A stretch of DNA of 64,000 nucleotides from Bacteroidales bacterium (lineage in GTDB: Bacteria > Bacteroidota > Bacteroidia > Bacteroidales > UBA932). The DNA lies in the NCBI GenBank assembly GCA_024401855.1, contig JAKSKH010000004.1:24817-88816 (forward strand). The letters are read 5' to 3'. Below are positions 7,974-16,692 of the stretch, piece by piece. The notes under the pieces are model-generated. The model was not told where the DNA came from. It did not search any database and saw nothing but the letters and a program-made list of their open reading frames with translations. Numbering within the stretch: position 1 is the stretch's first letter; every line of letters begins with the position of its first letter. A program made the translations under genes and the position numbers.

Positions 7974-8870
7974 TTACTTGAAAATCTTTTGCGCAAATTC
8001 AACGTAGAAAACCTTCCAGTTTGTCCAGTTATGCCCTCCGCCGGTTTCCACATACTGATAAGGGTAATTGCAATTGTCAAGATACCGACGGTAATGCTTC
8101 ATATGAAGATAGAAGAAATCCGATCTGCCGATACCTATCATGTATATAGATGGTGCTTGCGAAAACTGCTCTATCTGTTTGTGTTTCAAATCTTTATAGA
8201 AATCAGAGTACATGCTGTGCCTAATTGGGGCCTTGAACATGGGAGAAAACAAACCGACATATCCGAACACATCCGGATATGTTGCGGAGATATAGATGCT
8301 CTGCATGGCACCTACCGACAAACCGGCAATCGCTCTATGTCCTTTGTCGGGAATTGTCCTGTACAGACTGTCCACAAGTTCAACCACGTCTTTAACGAAA
8401 AAGGACTCAACCACTCCATTGGTCTCAAAGAAAGATTCAATAGGTTTTTTGAAACGTGATTGAAATGCATCCTGATCATCATCATATTCATTCATATTGG
8501 TCATGACTATGATAGATGCAGGCATTTTGCCGGAGCAGACAAGACTGTCAGAAGAATGAAGGATATTACCGTCTTTTATCCAGGAAGTTTCATTGCCTCT
8601 GGCACCATGAAAAATATATAATGCCGGGTATCGTTTCTCAGTGGAATAATAGTCCTCCGGCAAGTATACAAGCATTCTCCTTTCAGAAGGTCCTGTTCCG
8701 GCAGAAGACTTGCATATTATGGACTCAAGATGTCCTTCAGGACTGTATCTCTGTTCCATCTCTTCCGATGACATATATTCGGATTTCTCGGAAGTCAGTA
8801 CTTTTTGTATGCTGCAGGAGCAGACAAAAGGCAGCAGAGCCGAAAGCAATATGAACCTAGATTTAACCAT
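7974..8870 (-). CDS. Exported esterase-like lipoprotein (putative esterase D/feruloyl esterase fold)
   Basis: A 298-residue protein with a hydrophobic signal and lipobox-like VCSC at residues 16-19, so probably a lipoprotein. The mature part is an alpha/beta-hydrolase of the esterase D type: RRMLVYLPEDYY, YPALYIFHGARGNETSW, the nucleophile elbow IAGLSVGAMQS (GxSxG), and a late histidine in VETGGGHNWTNWK. The natural ester is unknown; related proteins cleave feruloyl, mycolyl or siderophore esters. It is the first gene of the leftward run with the acyltransferase, HAD and GH3 genes, 16 bp ahead of the acyltransferase. Confidence 0.83.
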   Translation of the reverse strand: MVKSRFILLSALLPFVCSCSIQKVLTSEKSEYMSSEEMEQRYSPEGHLESIICKSSAGTGPSERRMLVYLPEDYYSTEKRYPALYIFHGARGNETSWIKDGNILHSSDSLVCSGKMPASIIVMTNMNEYDDDQDAFQSRFKKPIESFFETNGVVESFFVKDVVELVDSLYRTIPDKGHRAIAGLSVGAMQSIYISATYPDVFGYVGLFSPMFKAPIRHSMYSDFYKDLKHKQIEQFSQAPSIYMIGIGRSDFFYLHMKHYRRYLDNCNYPYQYVETGGGHNWTNWKVFYVEFAQKIFK

Positions 8871-8945
8871 ATATCATACTACAAACTTAATCAAATTATC
8901 GGTATAATTCTTTACAAATGATAGCTAATTTTCTATAAGAATGTT

Positions 8946-8953
8946 TATTTTTG
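8946..8953 (+). promoter_or_regulatory. Possible Bacteroidetes -7 element for ruvA
   Basis: TATTTTTG matches the TAnnTTTG -7 consensus and ends 7 bp before the ruvA ATG. That would give an almost leaderless transcript. No convincing -33 TTTG was seen at the proper distance, so this is weak. Confidence 0.3.
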
Positions 8954-8960
8954 TCCAGTT

Positions 8961-9554
8961 ATGATAGATTACATTACAGGACAGGTCAAGGAATTGTCTC
9001 CTACGATGGTCGTCATCGAGAATCAGGGGATAGGATATTCTGCAGAAATTTCACTTCAGACATACTCTCTTTTAGAGGGGAAAGGGCAGGCAACCGTTTA
9101 TTTTCAACGTCAAATCAACCAAAGGGACGGAACATTCGTAGATTACGGATTCGGAAGCAAGGAAGAGAGACAAATTTTTCAACTGATCACAGGAGTGTCC
9201 GGGATCGGGGCGTCTTCTGCAAGAATGATATTGTCATCCCTGTCAGCATCTGAAATTCAGGAATGCATACTATCTGAAGATACTAACAAGCTCAAGTCAA
9301 TAAAAGGAATTGGCCTTAAGAGCGCTCAAAGAATGATACTTGAACTCAAGGATAAAATAGTAAAAGGTTCAAGCTCATCGGCAGAGGTATTATTCCACAA
9401 CGACTCAAACGCTGCCGCAGAAGAAGCCACAAGCGCACTGCTGATGCTAGGGTTCTCCAAACCCAACATTTCAAAAGCACTCCAGCGTATATTAAAGGAA
9501 TCTCCCAACATAAAAGTTGAAGAGATTATAAAGAATGCACTTAAGATTCTTTAG
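8961..9554 (+). CDS. ruvA: Holliday junction DNA helicase subunit RuvA
   Basis: RuvA binds four-way junctions and loads RuvB for branch migration. The 197-residue protein has an N-terminal OB fold starting MIDYITGQVKEL, two helix-hairpin-helix segments (VSGIGASSARMIL near 79-91 and IKGIGLKSAQRMILELKD near 114-131), an acidic and serine-rich linker, and a C-terminal three-helix domain that contacts RuvB. ruvB lies 7 kb away on the other strand. Convergent with mnmG, with about 20 bp between the stops. Confidence 0.95.
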   Translation: MIDYITGQVKELSPTMVVIENQGIGYSAEISLQTYSLLEGKGQATVYFQRQINQRDGTFVDYGFGSKEERQIFQLITGVSGIGASSARMILSSLSASEIQECILSEDTNKLKSIKGIGLKSAQRMILELKDKIVKGSSSSAEVLFHNDSNAAAEEATSALLMLGFSKPNISKALQRILKESPNIKVEEIIKNALKIL

Positions 9555-9556
9555 CG

Positions 9557-9572
9557 CGTTCCACGGGGAACA
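9557..9572 (+). other. Degenerate parS-like palindrome
   Basis: CGTTCCACGGGGAACA lies in the gap between ruvA and mnmG. It matches the parS consensus TGTTNCACGTGAAACA at 13 of 16 positions (differences at positions 1, 10 and 12). It could be a weak ParB site associated with the exact site 270 bp away, or chance. Confidence 0.35.
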
Positions 9573-9575
9573 TTT

Positions 9576-11432
9576 CTATCTGCCGAAATAAACAAGAAGA
9601 ACAGAAATATCAGAAGGTGATACACCCGATATACGAGAGGCCTGCCCAATAGTGGCAGGCTTATACTTTTCTAATTTCTGTTTACATTCGATTGTCAAAC
9701 CGGACAGTGAGGAAAAATTGAAATTGTCCGGAATTTTTAAATTCTCAAGTCTTTTCATTTTGAGAGCAAGTTGAAGCTCGCGCTCAATATAACCTCTATA
9801 TTTGATAGCAATCTCGGCGCTCTCCACTACATCATCGGGAAATGTTCCACGTGAAACATGAGGAAGAAAAGAATTAAGCGCAACACCTGGTCTTGAAACA
9901 AGATCAATAAGCTTTTTCGATTCGGAGATAGAAGTGGAAAAAGGAGAAAGGATAGGATTTGCAACATCCGGCTTAATGGACTTGCTCGAGCATAAAGACA
10001 GCAGCGAATCAACGGAAGAGTATTTCCGTTCAAGAAGTTCGAGACGATGTTTGTCTGCCAAACCAATGGAATATGATAGAGGAGTCAACCTTTGATCCGC
10101 ATTGTCCTGTCTGAGCAAAATCCTATACTCGGCTCGAGAAGTAAACATTCTATAAGGTTCATCTACACCTTTTGAAATTAAATCATCAATCAAGACACCG
10201 ATATATGATTGGTCTCTACGCAAAATGAATGGATCTTTACAGTCAAGAAAAAGTGAAGCATTAATTCCTGCAACAAGCCCTTGAGCAGCGGCTTCTTCAT
10301 AACCTGTAGTACCGTTAACTTGTCCGGCAAAAAACAGATTATAAAAAATTTTGGATTGTAAACTTGCTCTTAGCTGAGTTGGATCGAAATAATCATACTC
10401 TACGGCATAGGCAGGTCTATATACACGGGCATTCTCTAATCCATGGATATGATGAAGAGCGTCAATCTGAATATCATAAGGTAAAGAAGAAGAAAATCCT
10501 TGTAAATAGTATTCATTGATGGATCTGCCCTCTGGCTCAAGAAAAAGTTGGTGAGCATCATTATCCGGAAAAACGCGGAGCTTATCTTCAATGCTTGGGC
10601 AATACCTGGGTCCTTTTCCGTGAATCAAACCGGTAAAAAGAGGAGACAGATTAAAACCGGACTTTAAAATTTCATGTACGGCAGGATTAGTGTGAAGAAC
10701 ATAACAAAGCATCTGGTTATTATTCTTCTGAACCGAGGAAGGAATATCAAGAAAAGAGAAACGTCCGGGATTCTGATCTCCACTTTGTACAGGCAAGTTC
10801 GAAAGGTCAACAGAAGAGATGTCAATGCGAGGAGGAGTACCGGTTTTCATCCGCTCTGTTGAGAAACCTAAAGATACAAGTTGTTCGGTCAAACCATAAG
10901 AAGGGGATTCACCAATTCTTCCTCCAGGTAAAGACTGGGTACCAATAAATAATTTACCGGAAAGAAAGGTTCCAGCCGTCAGAATAACTGCCCGAGATTT
11001 AAAAATAAGGCCTGAAACTGTACGTACTCCAAGGATTTTTTGATTCTCAATGAGAAAAGAGCAGGCAATATCCTCATATAGCGTTATATTACAGTTACTT
11101 ACAAGAATTTTTCTCCAATTGGATGAAAATGCAAGTTTATCACACTGGGCGCGGGGGCTCCACATTGCAGGACCTTTGGACTTATTGAGCATACGGAACT
11201 GCAAAGTTGAGCTGTCGGTTACAATGCCAGTATAACCACCGAGAGCATCTATTTCTCTGACTATCTGACCTTTAGCTATACCACCAACAGCTGGATTACA
11301 AGACATTTTAGCATAGCCCAAAGAATCCATGGAGAGTAAGAGAACACTCTTGCCAAGGTTGGCAGCCGCCATGGAGGCCTCACAACCGGCATGCCCCCCA
11401 CCAACAACGATAATGTCAAAATTGTTTTCCAT
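9576..11432 (-). CDS. mnmG: tRNA uridine-5-carboxymethylaminomethyl modification enzyme MnmG (GidA)
   Basis: MnmG works with MnmE to modify U34 of certain tRNAs, using FAD and a folate donor. The 618-residue protein starts with the FAD dinucleotide fold IIVVGGGHAGCEASMAAANLG. It then shows MSCNPAVGGIAKGQIVREID, LKTGTPPRI-type residues (MKTGTPPRIDISS), GPRYCPSIEDKL, GTTGYEEAAAQGLVAGINA, and a C-terminal GFTSKAxYR-type region (FTSRAEYRILLRQDNADQRLT). An exact parS sequence lies inside the coding region at 9843-9858. The gene is followed by ybeY upstream on the same strand, 3 bp apart. In many bacteria gidA lies close to the replication origin. Confidence 0.96.
   Translation of the reverse strand: MENNFDIIVVGGGHAGCEASMAAANLGKSVLLLSMDSLGYAKMSCNPAVGGIAKGQIVREIDALGGYTGIVTDSSTLQFRMLNKSKGPAMWSPRAQCDKLAFSSNWRKILVSNCNITLYEDIACSFLIENQKILGVRTVSGLIFKSRAVILTAGTFLSGKLFIGTQSLPGGRIGESPSYGLTEQLVSLGFSTERMKTGTPPRIDISSVDLSNLPVQSGDQNPGRFSFLDIPSSVQKNNNQMLCYVLHTNPAVHEILKSGFNLSPLFTGLIHGKGPRYCPSIEDKLRVFPDNDAHQLFLEPEGRSINEYYLQGFSSSLPYDIQIDALHHIHGLENARVYRPAYAVEYDYFDPTQLRASLQSKIFYNLFFAGQVNGTTGYEEAAAQGLVAGINASLFLDCKDPFILRRDQSYIGVLIDDLISKGVDEPYRMFTSRAEYRILLRQDNADQRLTPLSYSIGLADKHRLELLERKYSSVDSLLSLCSSKSIKPDVANPILSPFSTSISESKKLIDLVSRPGVALNSFLPHVSRGTFPDDVVESAEIAIKYRGYIERELQLALKMKRLENLKIPDNFNFSSLSGLTIECKQKLEKYKPATIGQASRISGVSPSDISVLLVYFGR
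9843..9858 (+). other. parS: parS centromere-like site (ParB binding) inside mnmG
   Basis: TGTTCCACGTGAAACA is a perfect match to the published bacterial parS consensus TGTTNCACGTGAAACA. On the coding strand of mnmG it specifies V-S-R-G-T-F within the C-terminal third. parS sites nucleate ParB/Spo0J, which with ParA and SMC segregates the origin region. They cluster around oriC. A degenerate relative is at 9557-9572. parA and parB are not in the window, so function is inferred from the motif. Confidence 0.8.
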
Positions 11433-11435
11433 TAG

Positions 11436-11870
11436 TTATAACTGACATGAAAAGAGAGAAGTTCTGAGAAGGAGATACTGGTCTTCTTTTGAACGCATAA
11501 TCGCAATGTCTGATTCCGAATGATCATCATAACCGACGAGGTGAAGAATACCGTGAACAATAACACGGTTAAGTTCCTCATTGAAATCAGTATGATAGAA
11601 AAGGGAATTGTCTCTTACAGTATCGATACTTATGAAAAGGTCACCTGAAAGAATATCACCTTCACAATAGTCAAAAGTAATGATGTCGGTATAATAAGTA
11701 TGTTGAAGAAAGCGTTGGTTTACATCAAGAATGTAAGGATCAGAACAGAAAATGATGTTAATATCTCCAAGAGTTTTACCCTCATTTAAAGCAACGTTTT
11801 CAAGCCAGAGTTTCGTAAAGCGCTTTTTGTTGAATTTGAAAGAGATATCTTCAATAAAGTACCTGACCAT
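11436..11870 (-). CDS. ybeY: Endoribonuclease YbeY (rRNA maturation factor)
   Basis: A 144-residue UPF0054 protein. The zinc-binding signature VHGILHLVGYDDHSE near residues 110-124 gives the three histidines of the family. SGDLFISIDTVRDN precedes it at about 78-91. YbeY takes part in 16S rRNA 3'-end maturation and 70S quality control. It lies 3 bp upstream of mnmG on the same strand and is divergent from tonB. A TAnnTTTG -7 element is present upstream. Confidence 0.92.
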   Translation of the reverse strand: MVRYFIEDISFKFNKKRFTKLWLENVALNEGKTLGDINIIFCSDPYILDVNQRFLQHTYYTDIITFDYCEGDILSGDLFISIDTVRDNSLFYHTDFNEELNRVIVHGILHLVGYDDHSESDIAIMRSKEDQYLLLRTSLFSCQL

Positions 11871-11894
11871 AAATTATGAACTTAAAATTGTTGA

Positions 11895-11902
11895 CAAATC
11901 TA
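11895..11902 (-). promoter_or_regulatory. Bacteroidetes -7 element for ybeY-mnmG
   Basis: On the minus strand this reads TAGATTTG, a match to TAnnTTTG, 24 bp before the ybeY ATG. A TTTG lies too close upstream to be a standard -33 box, so only the -7 part is convincing. Confidence 0.42.
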
Positions 11903-11921
11903 CAACTATTAAAGCAAAATA

Positions 11922-11952
11922 TTGGAATTAAAATATATTATTTCTACATTTG
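11922..11952 (+). promoter_or_regulatory. Bacteroidetes-type promoter of tonB-like gene
   Basis: TTG at 11922-11924, a 20-bp spacer, and TACATTTG at 11945-11952 match the -33 TTTG / -7 TAnnTTTG arrangement of Bacteroidetes sigma-ABfr promoters. Transcription would begin near 11957, about 28 bp ahead of ATG 11985, which supports that start over the longer reading frame. Confidence 0.6.
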
Positions 11953-11984
11953 TTACCCAAACTGATTATTTAAATAACCAAAAT

Positions 11985-12674
11985 ATGGAAGTCAAGAAAT
12001 CGGAAAAGGCAAGTCTTGAGAATAAAAGACTACTTTTTGTAGAGATTGGTTTCGTAGTAGCGCTGCTTATCACACTTGGAGCATTTGAATGGACAAGCAA
12101 AGATAAAGTAGTGTCTTCTTTGGGGCCTGAGAACACTGAGGTGGCAGAGGAGGAAATCATTCCAATTACACAGGATACACCTCCACCTCCACCGGAAGCA
12201 CCCAAAATCCCTATTCTTTCAGACCAGATTGATATCGTGGATGATAACATCAACGTAGATGACAATATCATCAATCTGGAAGACAGCAATGATCTCGGAG
12301 TAGAGGTTATGGATTACGTGGAGGAAGTAAAGGAAGAGGCCGTTGAAGAGGAAGCAATTCCTTTCCAGCTGGTTGAAGAGAAACCCAAGTTCAAGGGAGG
12401 AGACGCAAATGAATTCTCAAAATGGGTTGCTCAGAACCTTCAGTATCCGGAAATTGCTAAGGAGAATGGTGTACAGGGTCGAGTTATGCTGCAGTTCACA
12501 GTTAATCCCAATGGAACAATTTCAGATGTAAAAGTACTTCGTGGAGTTGACGCATCACTTGACAAAGAGGCAGTCAGAGTAGTTTCATCTTCTCCGAAAT
12601 GGACTCCTGGAAAGCAGAGAGACCGTGCAGTAAAGGTTACCTATACTTTCCCTGTAATATTCCAGCTGAGATAA
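11985..12674 (+). CDS. TonB-like energy transducer protein
   Basis: About 229 residues. A cytoplasmic N-terminus with basic residues leads to one membrane helix (LLFVEIGFVVALLITLGAF). Then come a proline-rich periplasmic stretch (DTPPPPPEAPKIP), an acidic linker rich in Glu, Asp and Val, and a C-terminal TonB domain: FKGGDANEFSKWVAQNLQYP, GRVMLQFTVNPNGTISDVKV and VSSSPKWTPGKQRDRAVKV. It couples proton-motive force from ExbBD to outer-membrane receptors such as SusC-like proteins. The start at 11985 follows from the promoter at 11922-11952. A strong terminator follows the stop. Confidence 0.92.
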   Translation: MEVKKSEKASLENKRLLFVEIGFVVALLITLGAFEWTSKDKVVSSLGPENTEVAEEEIIPITQDTPPPPPEAPKIPILSDQIDIVDDNINVDDNIINLEDSNDLGVEVMDYVEEVKEEAVEEEAIPFQLVEEKPKFKGGDANEFSKWVAQNLQYPEIAKENGVQGRVMLQFTVNPNGTISDVKVLRGVDASLDKEAVRVVSSSPKWTPGKQRDRAVKVTYTFPVIFQLR

Positions 12675-12692
12675 AAAAAACAAAAAATAAAG

Positions 12693-12722
12693 AAAGGCCG
12701 TCCTAACCGGATGGCCTTTTTT
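12693..12722 (+). terminator. Rho-independent terminator after tonB-like gene
   Basis: AAAGGCCGTCC and GGATGGCCTTT pair (one G-T wobble) around a TAACC loop, followed by a short T run. It lies 19 bp after the tonB-like stop. The hairpin spans an ATG at 12711 that would otherwise be read as an upstream hflX start, which argues for the later hflX start at 12744. Confidence 0.8.
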
Positions 12723-12743
12723 GAATTGCAATTGAAAGAAAAT

Positions 12744-13937
12744 ATGTTTGAAACTAATCCTGTTAAAATAGAAAAAGCTGTTTTTGTTGGAATAATAAAA
12801 CAGAAAGATGAAGAATGGAAGGTAATAGAATACCTGGAAGAACTTGAATTTTTGGCAGAAACGGCAGGTGCGGTGGGAGACAGGAAGTTTGTTCAACGAA
12901 TGGACAAACCGGACAATGCAACATATATCAGAAGTGGAAAACTGAAGGAAATTGCAGAATATTGCGAAAATAACCAGATAAGCTACGTGATTTTTGATGA
13001 CGAACTTACCGGAATGCAACAGAGAAATATAGAAAAAGTCGTCAAAAGTTCAGCAGTTATAGACAGAACTAGTCTGATCCTGGAAATATTCTCACAAAGG
13101 GCAAAAACTGCATACGCTAAAATGCAGGTAGAACTTGCGAGATACAACTACATGCTTCCAAGACTGGCAGGTATGTGGACCCATTTGGAAAGACAGAGAG
13201 GAGGAGTGGGTACAAGAGGGGGAATGGGAGAAACACAGATAGAAATAGACAGAAGAATAGTAAGAGAAAGAATTGCTAAGCTGAAAGAAGAATTAAAGAA
13301 AGTTGACAAACAAATGGCAACACAAAGGAGTAACAGAGGTCAACTTGTCAGATTAGCATTAGTTGGTTATACTAATGTCGGCAAATCCACATTGATGAAT
13401 CTGCTTTCAAAATCCGATGTATTCGCTGAAAATAAATTATTTGCAACTCTCGATACAACAGTGAGGAAAGTTGTGATAGGAAATGTACCATTTCTGTTAA
13501 GCGATACGGTAGGATTTATAAGAAAACTTCCTACACAGCTCATAGAAGCATTTAAAAGCACTCTGGATGAAGTCAGAGAAGCTGACATACTTGTTCATGT
13601 AGTGGATATCTCCCATAAGGAATATGAAGAACAGATGGAAGTTGTTGATAAAACCCTAAAGGAGATAAATGCCGGTGAAAAACCTGTCTATGTGGTATTT
13701 AACAAGACCGACGCTTACATAGAGGAAAAATTTGACGAATTCTCGTTAGAGCCAAAGAAAGAAAGGAATCTTACAATAGAAGAAATAAAATATAAATGGT
13801 CAAATGATAAAAAAATACCATGTATATTTATCTCTGCTTTAAAGAAAGACGGAATAGAAAAACTCCGCGACGACATCTACAAGATGGTCGCGGAGATTCA
13901 TGCAGGACGTTATCCTTTCAATAATTTCCTATGGTAA
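12744..13937 (+). CDS. hflX: GTPase HflX
   Basis: HflX is a ribosome-associated GTPase that splits stalled or heat-damaged ribosomes. With the start at 12744 it has 397 residues. The N-terminal HflX domain has VIFDDELTGMQQRNIEK and DRTSLILEIFSQRAKTA. The glycine-rich linker reads RGGVGTRGGMGETQIE. The G domain has ALVGYTNVGKSTLMNLL (P-loop), LDTTVRK, SDTVGFIRKLP and NKTD. The C-terminal tail is short. It ends immediately against the convergent frdB stop. Confidence 0.94.
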   Translation: MFETNPVKIEKAVFVGIIKQKDEEWKVIEYLEELEFLAETAGAVGDRKFVQRMDKPDNATYIRSGKLKEIAEYCENNQISYVIFDDELTGMQQRNIEKVVKSSAVIDRTSLILEIFSQRAKTAYAKMQVELARYNYMLPRLAGMWTHLERQRGGVGTRGGMGETQIEIDRRIVRERIAKLKEELKKVDKQMATQRSNRGQLVRLALVGYTNVGKSTLMNLLSKSDVFAENKLFATLDTTVRKVVIGNVPFLLSDTVGFIRKLPTQLIEAFKSTLDEVREADILVHVVDISHKEYEEQMEVVDKTLKEINAGEKPVYVVFNKTDAYIEEKFDEFSLEPKKERNLTIEEIKYKWSNDKKIPCIFISALKKDGIEKLRDDIYKMVAEIHAGRYPFNNFLW

Positions 13938-14717
13938 TCAGTCACTGAACTTTGCTTTCAAGAATTCACGGTTCAATCTTGCAATGTGAGCAACGGTAAT
14001 GCCTTTTGGACATTCAAGCTCACAAGCGCGAGTATTGGTGCAATTACCAAATCCCAGTTCATCCATCTTGGCAACCATAGCCTTGGCTCTGCGTTTGGCC
14101 TCAGGACGACCCTGAGGAAGAAGAGCGAGAGAACTTACGCGCGCAGCAACGAAAAGCATGGCAGAACCATTCTTACAAGTGGCAACACAAGCTCCGCAAC
14201 CTACACAAGCTGCAGCATCCATACTTTCTTCAGCCCTGTCATGGGGAATAAGAATATTGTTGGCATCCTGAGCTGCACCTGTGCGGACGGAAATAAACCC
14301 ACCAGCCTGGAGAATCTTATCAAAAGCTGTACGATCAACAACAAGGTCCTTGATAACAGGGAAACCTGCACTTCTCCAAGGCTCAACGGTAATAGTTGCA
14401 CCATTCTTAAAATGACGCATGAAAAGCTGACAAGTAGTCACATGATCGTCAGGACCATGAGCCCTACCATCAATAAAGAGTGAACAAGCTCCACAAATAC
14501 CTTCCCTGCAATCATGATCGAAAGAAACAGGACCACTGCTCTGGCAACCGCGTTCAACTGCGACAGGGTCACATCCCTCTCTTATGAGCTGCTCATTTAA
14601 AATATCAAGCATTTCAAGAAAAGAAGCATCTTCTTCAATTCCAGAAATATGATAAGTTTCAAAATGACCTTTGGTCTTAGCGTTCTTCTGACGCCATATT
14701 TTTAAATTGAATTCCAT
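13938..14717 (-). CDS. frdB: Fumarate reductase / succinate dehydrogenase iron-sulfur subunit
   Basis: A 259-residue subunit that carries electrons between FrdA and the membrane quinone subunit. The plant-type 2Fe-2S ligands are in [18 protein letters not shown] (about 68-85). The bacterial ferredoxin part has [17 protein letters not shown] (about 171-187) and [15 protein letters not shown] near the C-terminus, giving ligands for the 4Fe-4S and 3Fe-4S clusters. It lies 5 bp after frdA. The usual third gene of the set, cytochrome b frdC, is not here. Confidence 0.94.
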   Translation of the reverse strand: MEFNLKIWRQKNAKTKGHFETYHISGIEEDASFLEMLDILNEQLIREGCDPVAVERGCQSSGPVSFDHDCREGICGACSLFIDGRAHGPDDHVTTCQLFMRHFKNGATITVEPWRSAGFPVIKDLVVDRTAFDKILQAGGFISVRTGAAQDANNILIPHDRAEESMDAAACVGCGACVATCKNGSAMLFVAARVSSLALLPQGRPEAKRRAKAMVAKMDELGFGNCTNTRACELECPKGITVAHIARLNREFLKAKFSD

Positions 14718-14722
14718 TCTGA

Positions 14723-16669
14723 TTAATCTTTATAATTTCTGGTCTTGACTTCAATAAATTCATATTTGAGAGGTTCTTTATGAAGTTTAGGATCAACATC
14801 ATGTCCCATGTATTCCCAAGCGGAAACATACATGAAATTCTTGTCATCCCTTTTTGCCTCTCCTTCGTCGGTTTGATTTTCAATTCTGAAGTGACCTCCA
14901 CATGATTCGGAGCGATTCAATGCGTCACGGGCCATAAGTTCTCCAATCTCGAAGAAATCCTCAAGCCTCAAGGCTTTTTCAAGTTCCTGGTTGAACTCAA
15001 ACTGACTTCCGGGAACCTTTACATTTTCATAAAAATGTTTCTTGAGATCCTTGATTTCAGAAATTGCCTTTTTCAACCCTTCTTCATCACGTGCCATTCC
15101 AACGTAATCCCACATGATGTTGCCTAGCTTCTTGTGAATTGAATCGACAGTTTCCTTACCGTTGATAGCAAAAAGTCTGTCAATTCTCTCCTGAACAGCT
15201 TTTTCAGCATCGTTGAATTCCTTGGCGTTTACATCAGTCTTCGGTTCAGCGAACTTCTTGGAAAGATAATCTCCAATTGTTACGGGAAGAACAAAATAAC
15301 CGTCAGCAAGACCCTGCATAAGAGCGGATGCACCCAATCTGTTTCCACCGTGATCAGAGAAATTGGCTTCTCCAATAGCATAAAGACCGGGAATTGTTGT
15401 CATCAAATCATAATCGACCCAAATACCTCCCATGGTATAATGAATCGCAGGATAAATCATCATAGGCTCCTCCCAAGGAGAAGAAGCTGTTATCTTCTCA
15501 TACATTTCGAAAAGATTCCCGTAACGTTCGGCTACCTTCTGATGACCAAGTCTGTTGATTGCTTCTGAAAAATCAAGGAATACAGCTTTTCCTGTTTCAT
15601 TTACACCAAAGCCGGCATCGCACCTCTCTTTTGCAGCACGTGATGCAACGTCACGTGGAACGAGATTTCCGAAAGCCGGATAACGACGCTCAAGATAATA
15701 ATCTCTGTCTTCTTCAGGAATCTGAGAAGCCTTGATGGTGTGATTGCGAAGTTTCTCAACATCCTCTTTCTTTTTAGGAACCCAGATACGACCATCATTG
15801 CGAAGCGATTCACTCATAAGAGTAAGCTTGCACTGCTGATCACCATGTACAGGAATACATGTAGGATGTATCTGTGCAAAACATGGATTTCCAAAGAATG
15901 CCCCTTTCCTATAGCACTGCATAGCAGCTGAACCATTGGAATTCATGGCATTGGTTGAAAGGAAATAGGTATTACCGTATCCGCCGGTAGCAATAACAAC
16001 GGCATGAGCTCCAAATCTTTCCAACTGACCGGTCACAAGATTTCGCGCAATAATACCTTTGGCTTCTCCGTTTATAATAACGAGATCAAGCATTTCGTGT
16101 CTCGGATAAGCCTTTACGGTACCTGCCGCAATCTCTTTATTCAAAGATGCATAGGCACCAAGAAGAAGCTGCTGTCCGGTTTGACCGCGAGCATAGAAAG
16201 TACGGCTTACCTGTACACCACCGAAAGAACGGTTTGCAAGATATCCACCATACTCACGTGCAAAAGGTATTCCCTGAGCAACACACTGATCAATGATAGA
16301 AGCACTTACTTCAGCAAGGCGATATACATTAGCTTCACGTGCACGATAGTCTCCACCCTTGATAGTATCATAGAAGAGACGGTAAACGGAATCATTGTCA
16401 TTCTGATAATTCTTTGCGGCATTTATACCACCTTGAGCTGCGATGGAATGAGCACGACGTGGAGAATCACTGATACAGAAAATCTTTACATTATAACCCA
16501 ATTCTCCAAGAGAAGCGGCTGCAGATGCTCCACCCAATCCCGTTCCAACAACAATGATTTCAAGTTTTCTCTTGTTGTTGGGACTAACCAGATGAATTTC
16601 AGATTTACGCTTCGTCCATTTTTGTTCGAGCGGTCCTTCCGGAATTTTTGAAATTAATTTTTCTGACAT
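14723..16669 (-). CDS. frdA: Fumarate reductase / succinate dehydrogenase flavoprotein subunit
   Basis: The 648-residue catalytic subunit interconverts fumarate and succinate with covalent FAD. Seen: the dinucleotide fold [21 protein letters not shown], the FAD-histidine region [37 protein letters not shown] (as YARGQTGQQ), [12 protein letters not shown], and the active-site-adjacent [20 protein letters not shown]. The long form matches the Bacteroidetes/epsilon-proteobacterial type, which normally pairs with a diheme cytochrome b. The gene starts only 23 bp behind the ruvB stop, where frdC would be expected. Confidence 0.94.
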   Translation of the reverse strand: MSEKLISKIPEGPLEQKWTKRKSEIHLVSPNNKRKLEIIVVGTGLGGASAAASLGELGYNVKIFCISDSPRRAHSIAAQGGINAAKNYQNDNDSVYRLFYDTIKGGDYRAREANVYRLAEVSASIIDQCVAQGIPFAREYGGYLANRSFGGVQVSRTFYARGQTGQQLLLGAYASLNKEIAAGTVKAYPRHEMLDLVIINGEAKGIIARNLVTGQLERFGAHAVVIATGGYGNTYFLSTNAMNSNGSAAMQCYRKGAFFGNPCFAQIHPTCIPVHGDQQCKLTLMSESLRNDGRIWVPKKKEDVEKLRNHTIKASQIPEEDRDYYLERRYPAFGNLVPRDVASRAAKERCDAGFGVNETGKAVFLDFSEAINRLGHQKVAERYGNLFEMYEKITASSPWEEPMMIYPAIHYTMGGIWVDYDLMTTIPGLYAIGEANFSDHGGNRLGASALMQGLADGYFVLPVTIGDYLSKKFAEPKTDVNAKEFNDAEKAVQERIDRLFAINGKETVDSIHKKLGNIMWDYVGMARDEEGLKKAISEIKDLKKHFYENVKVPGSQFEFNQELEKALRLEDFFEIGELMARDALNRSESCGGHFRIENQTDEGEAKRDDKNFMYVSAWEYMGHDVDPKLHKEPLKYEFIEVKTRNYKD

Positions 16670-16692
16670 ACTTAATAATATATTATTACTTG

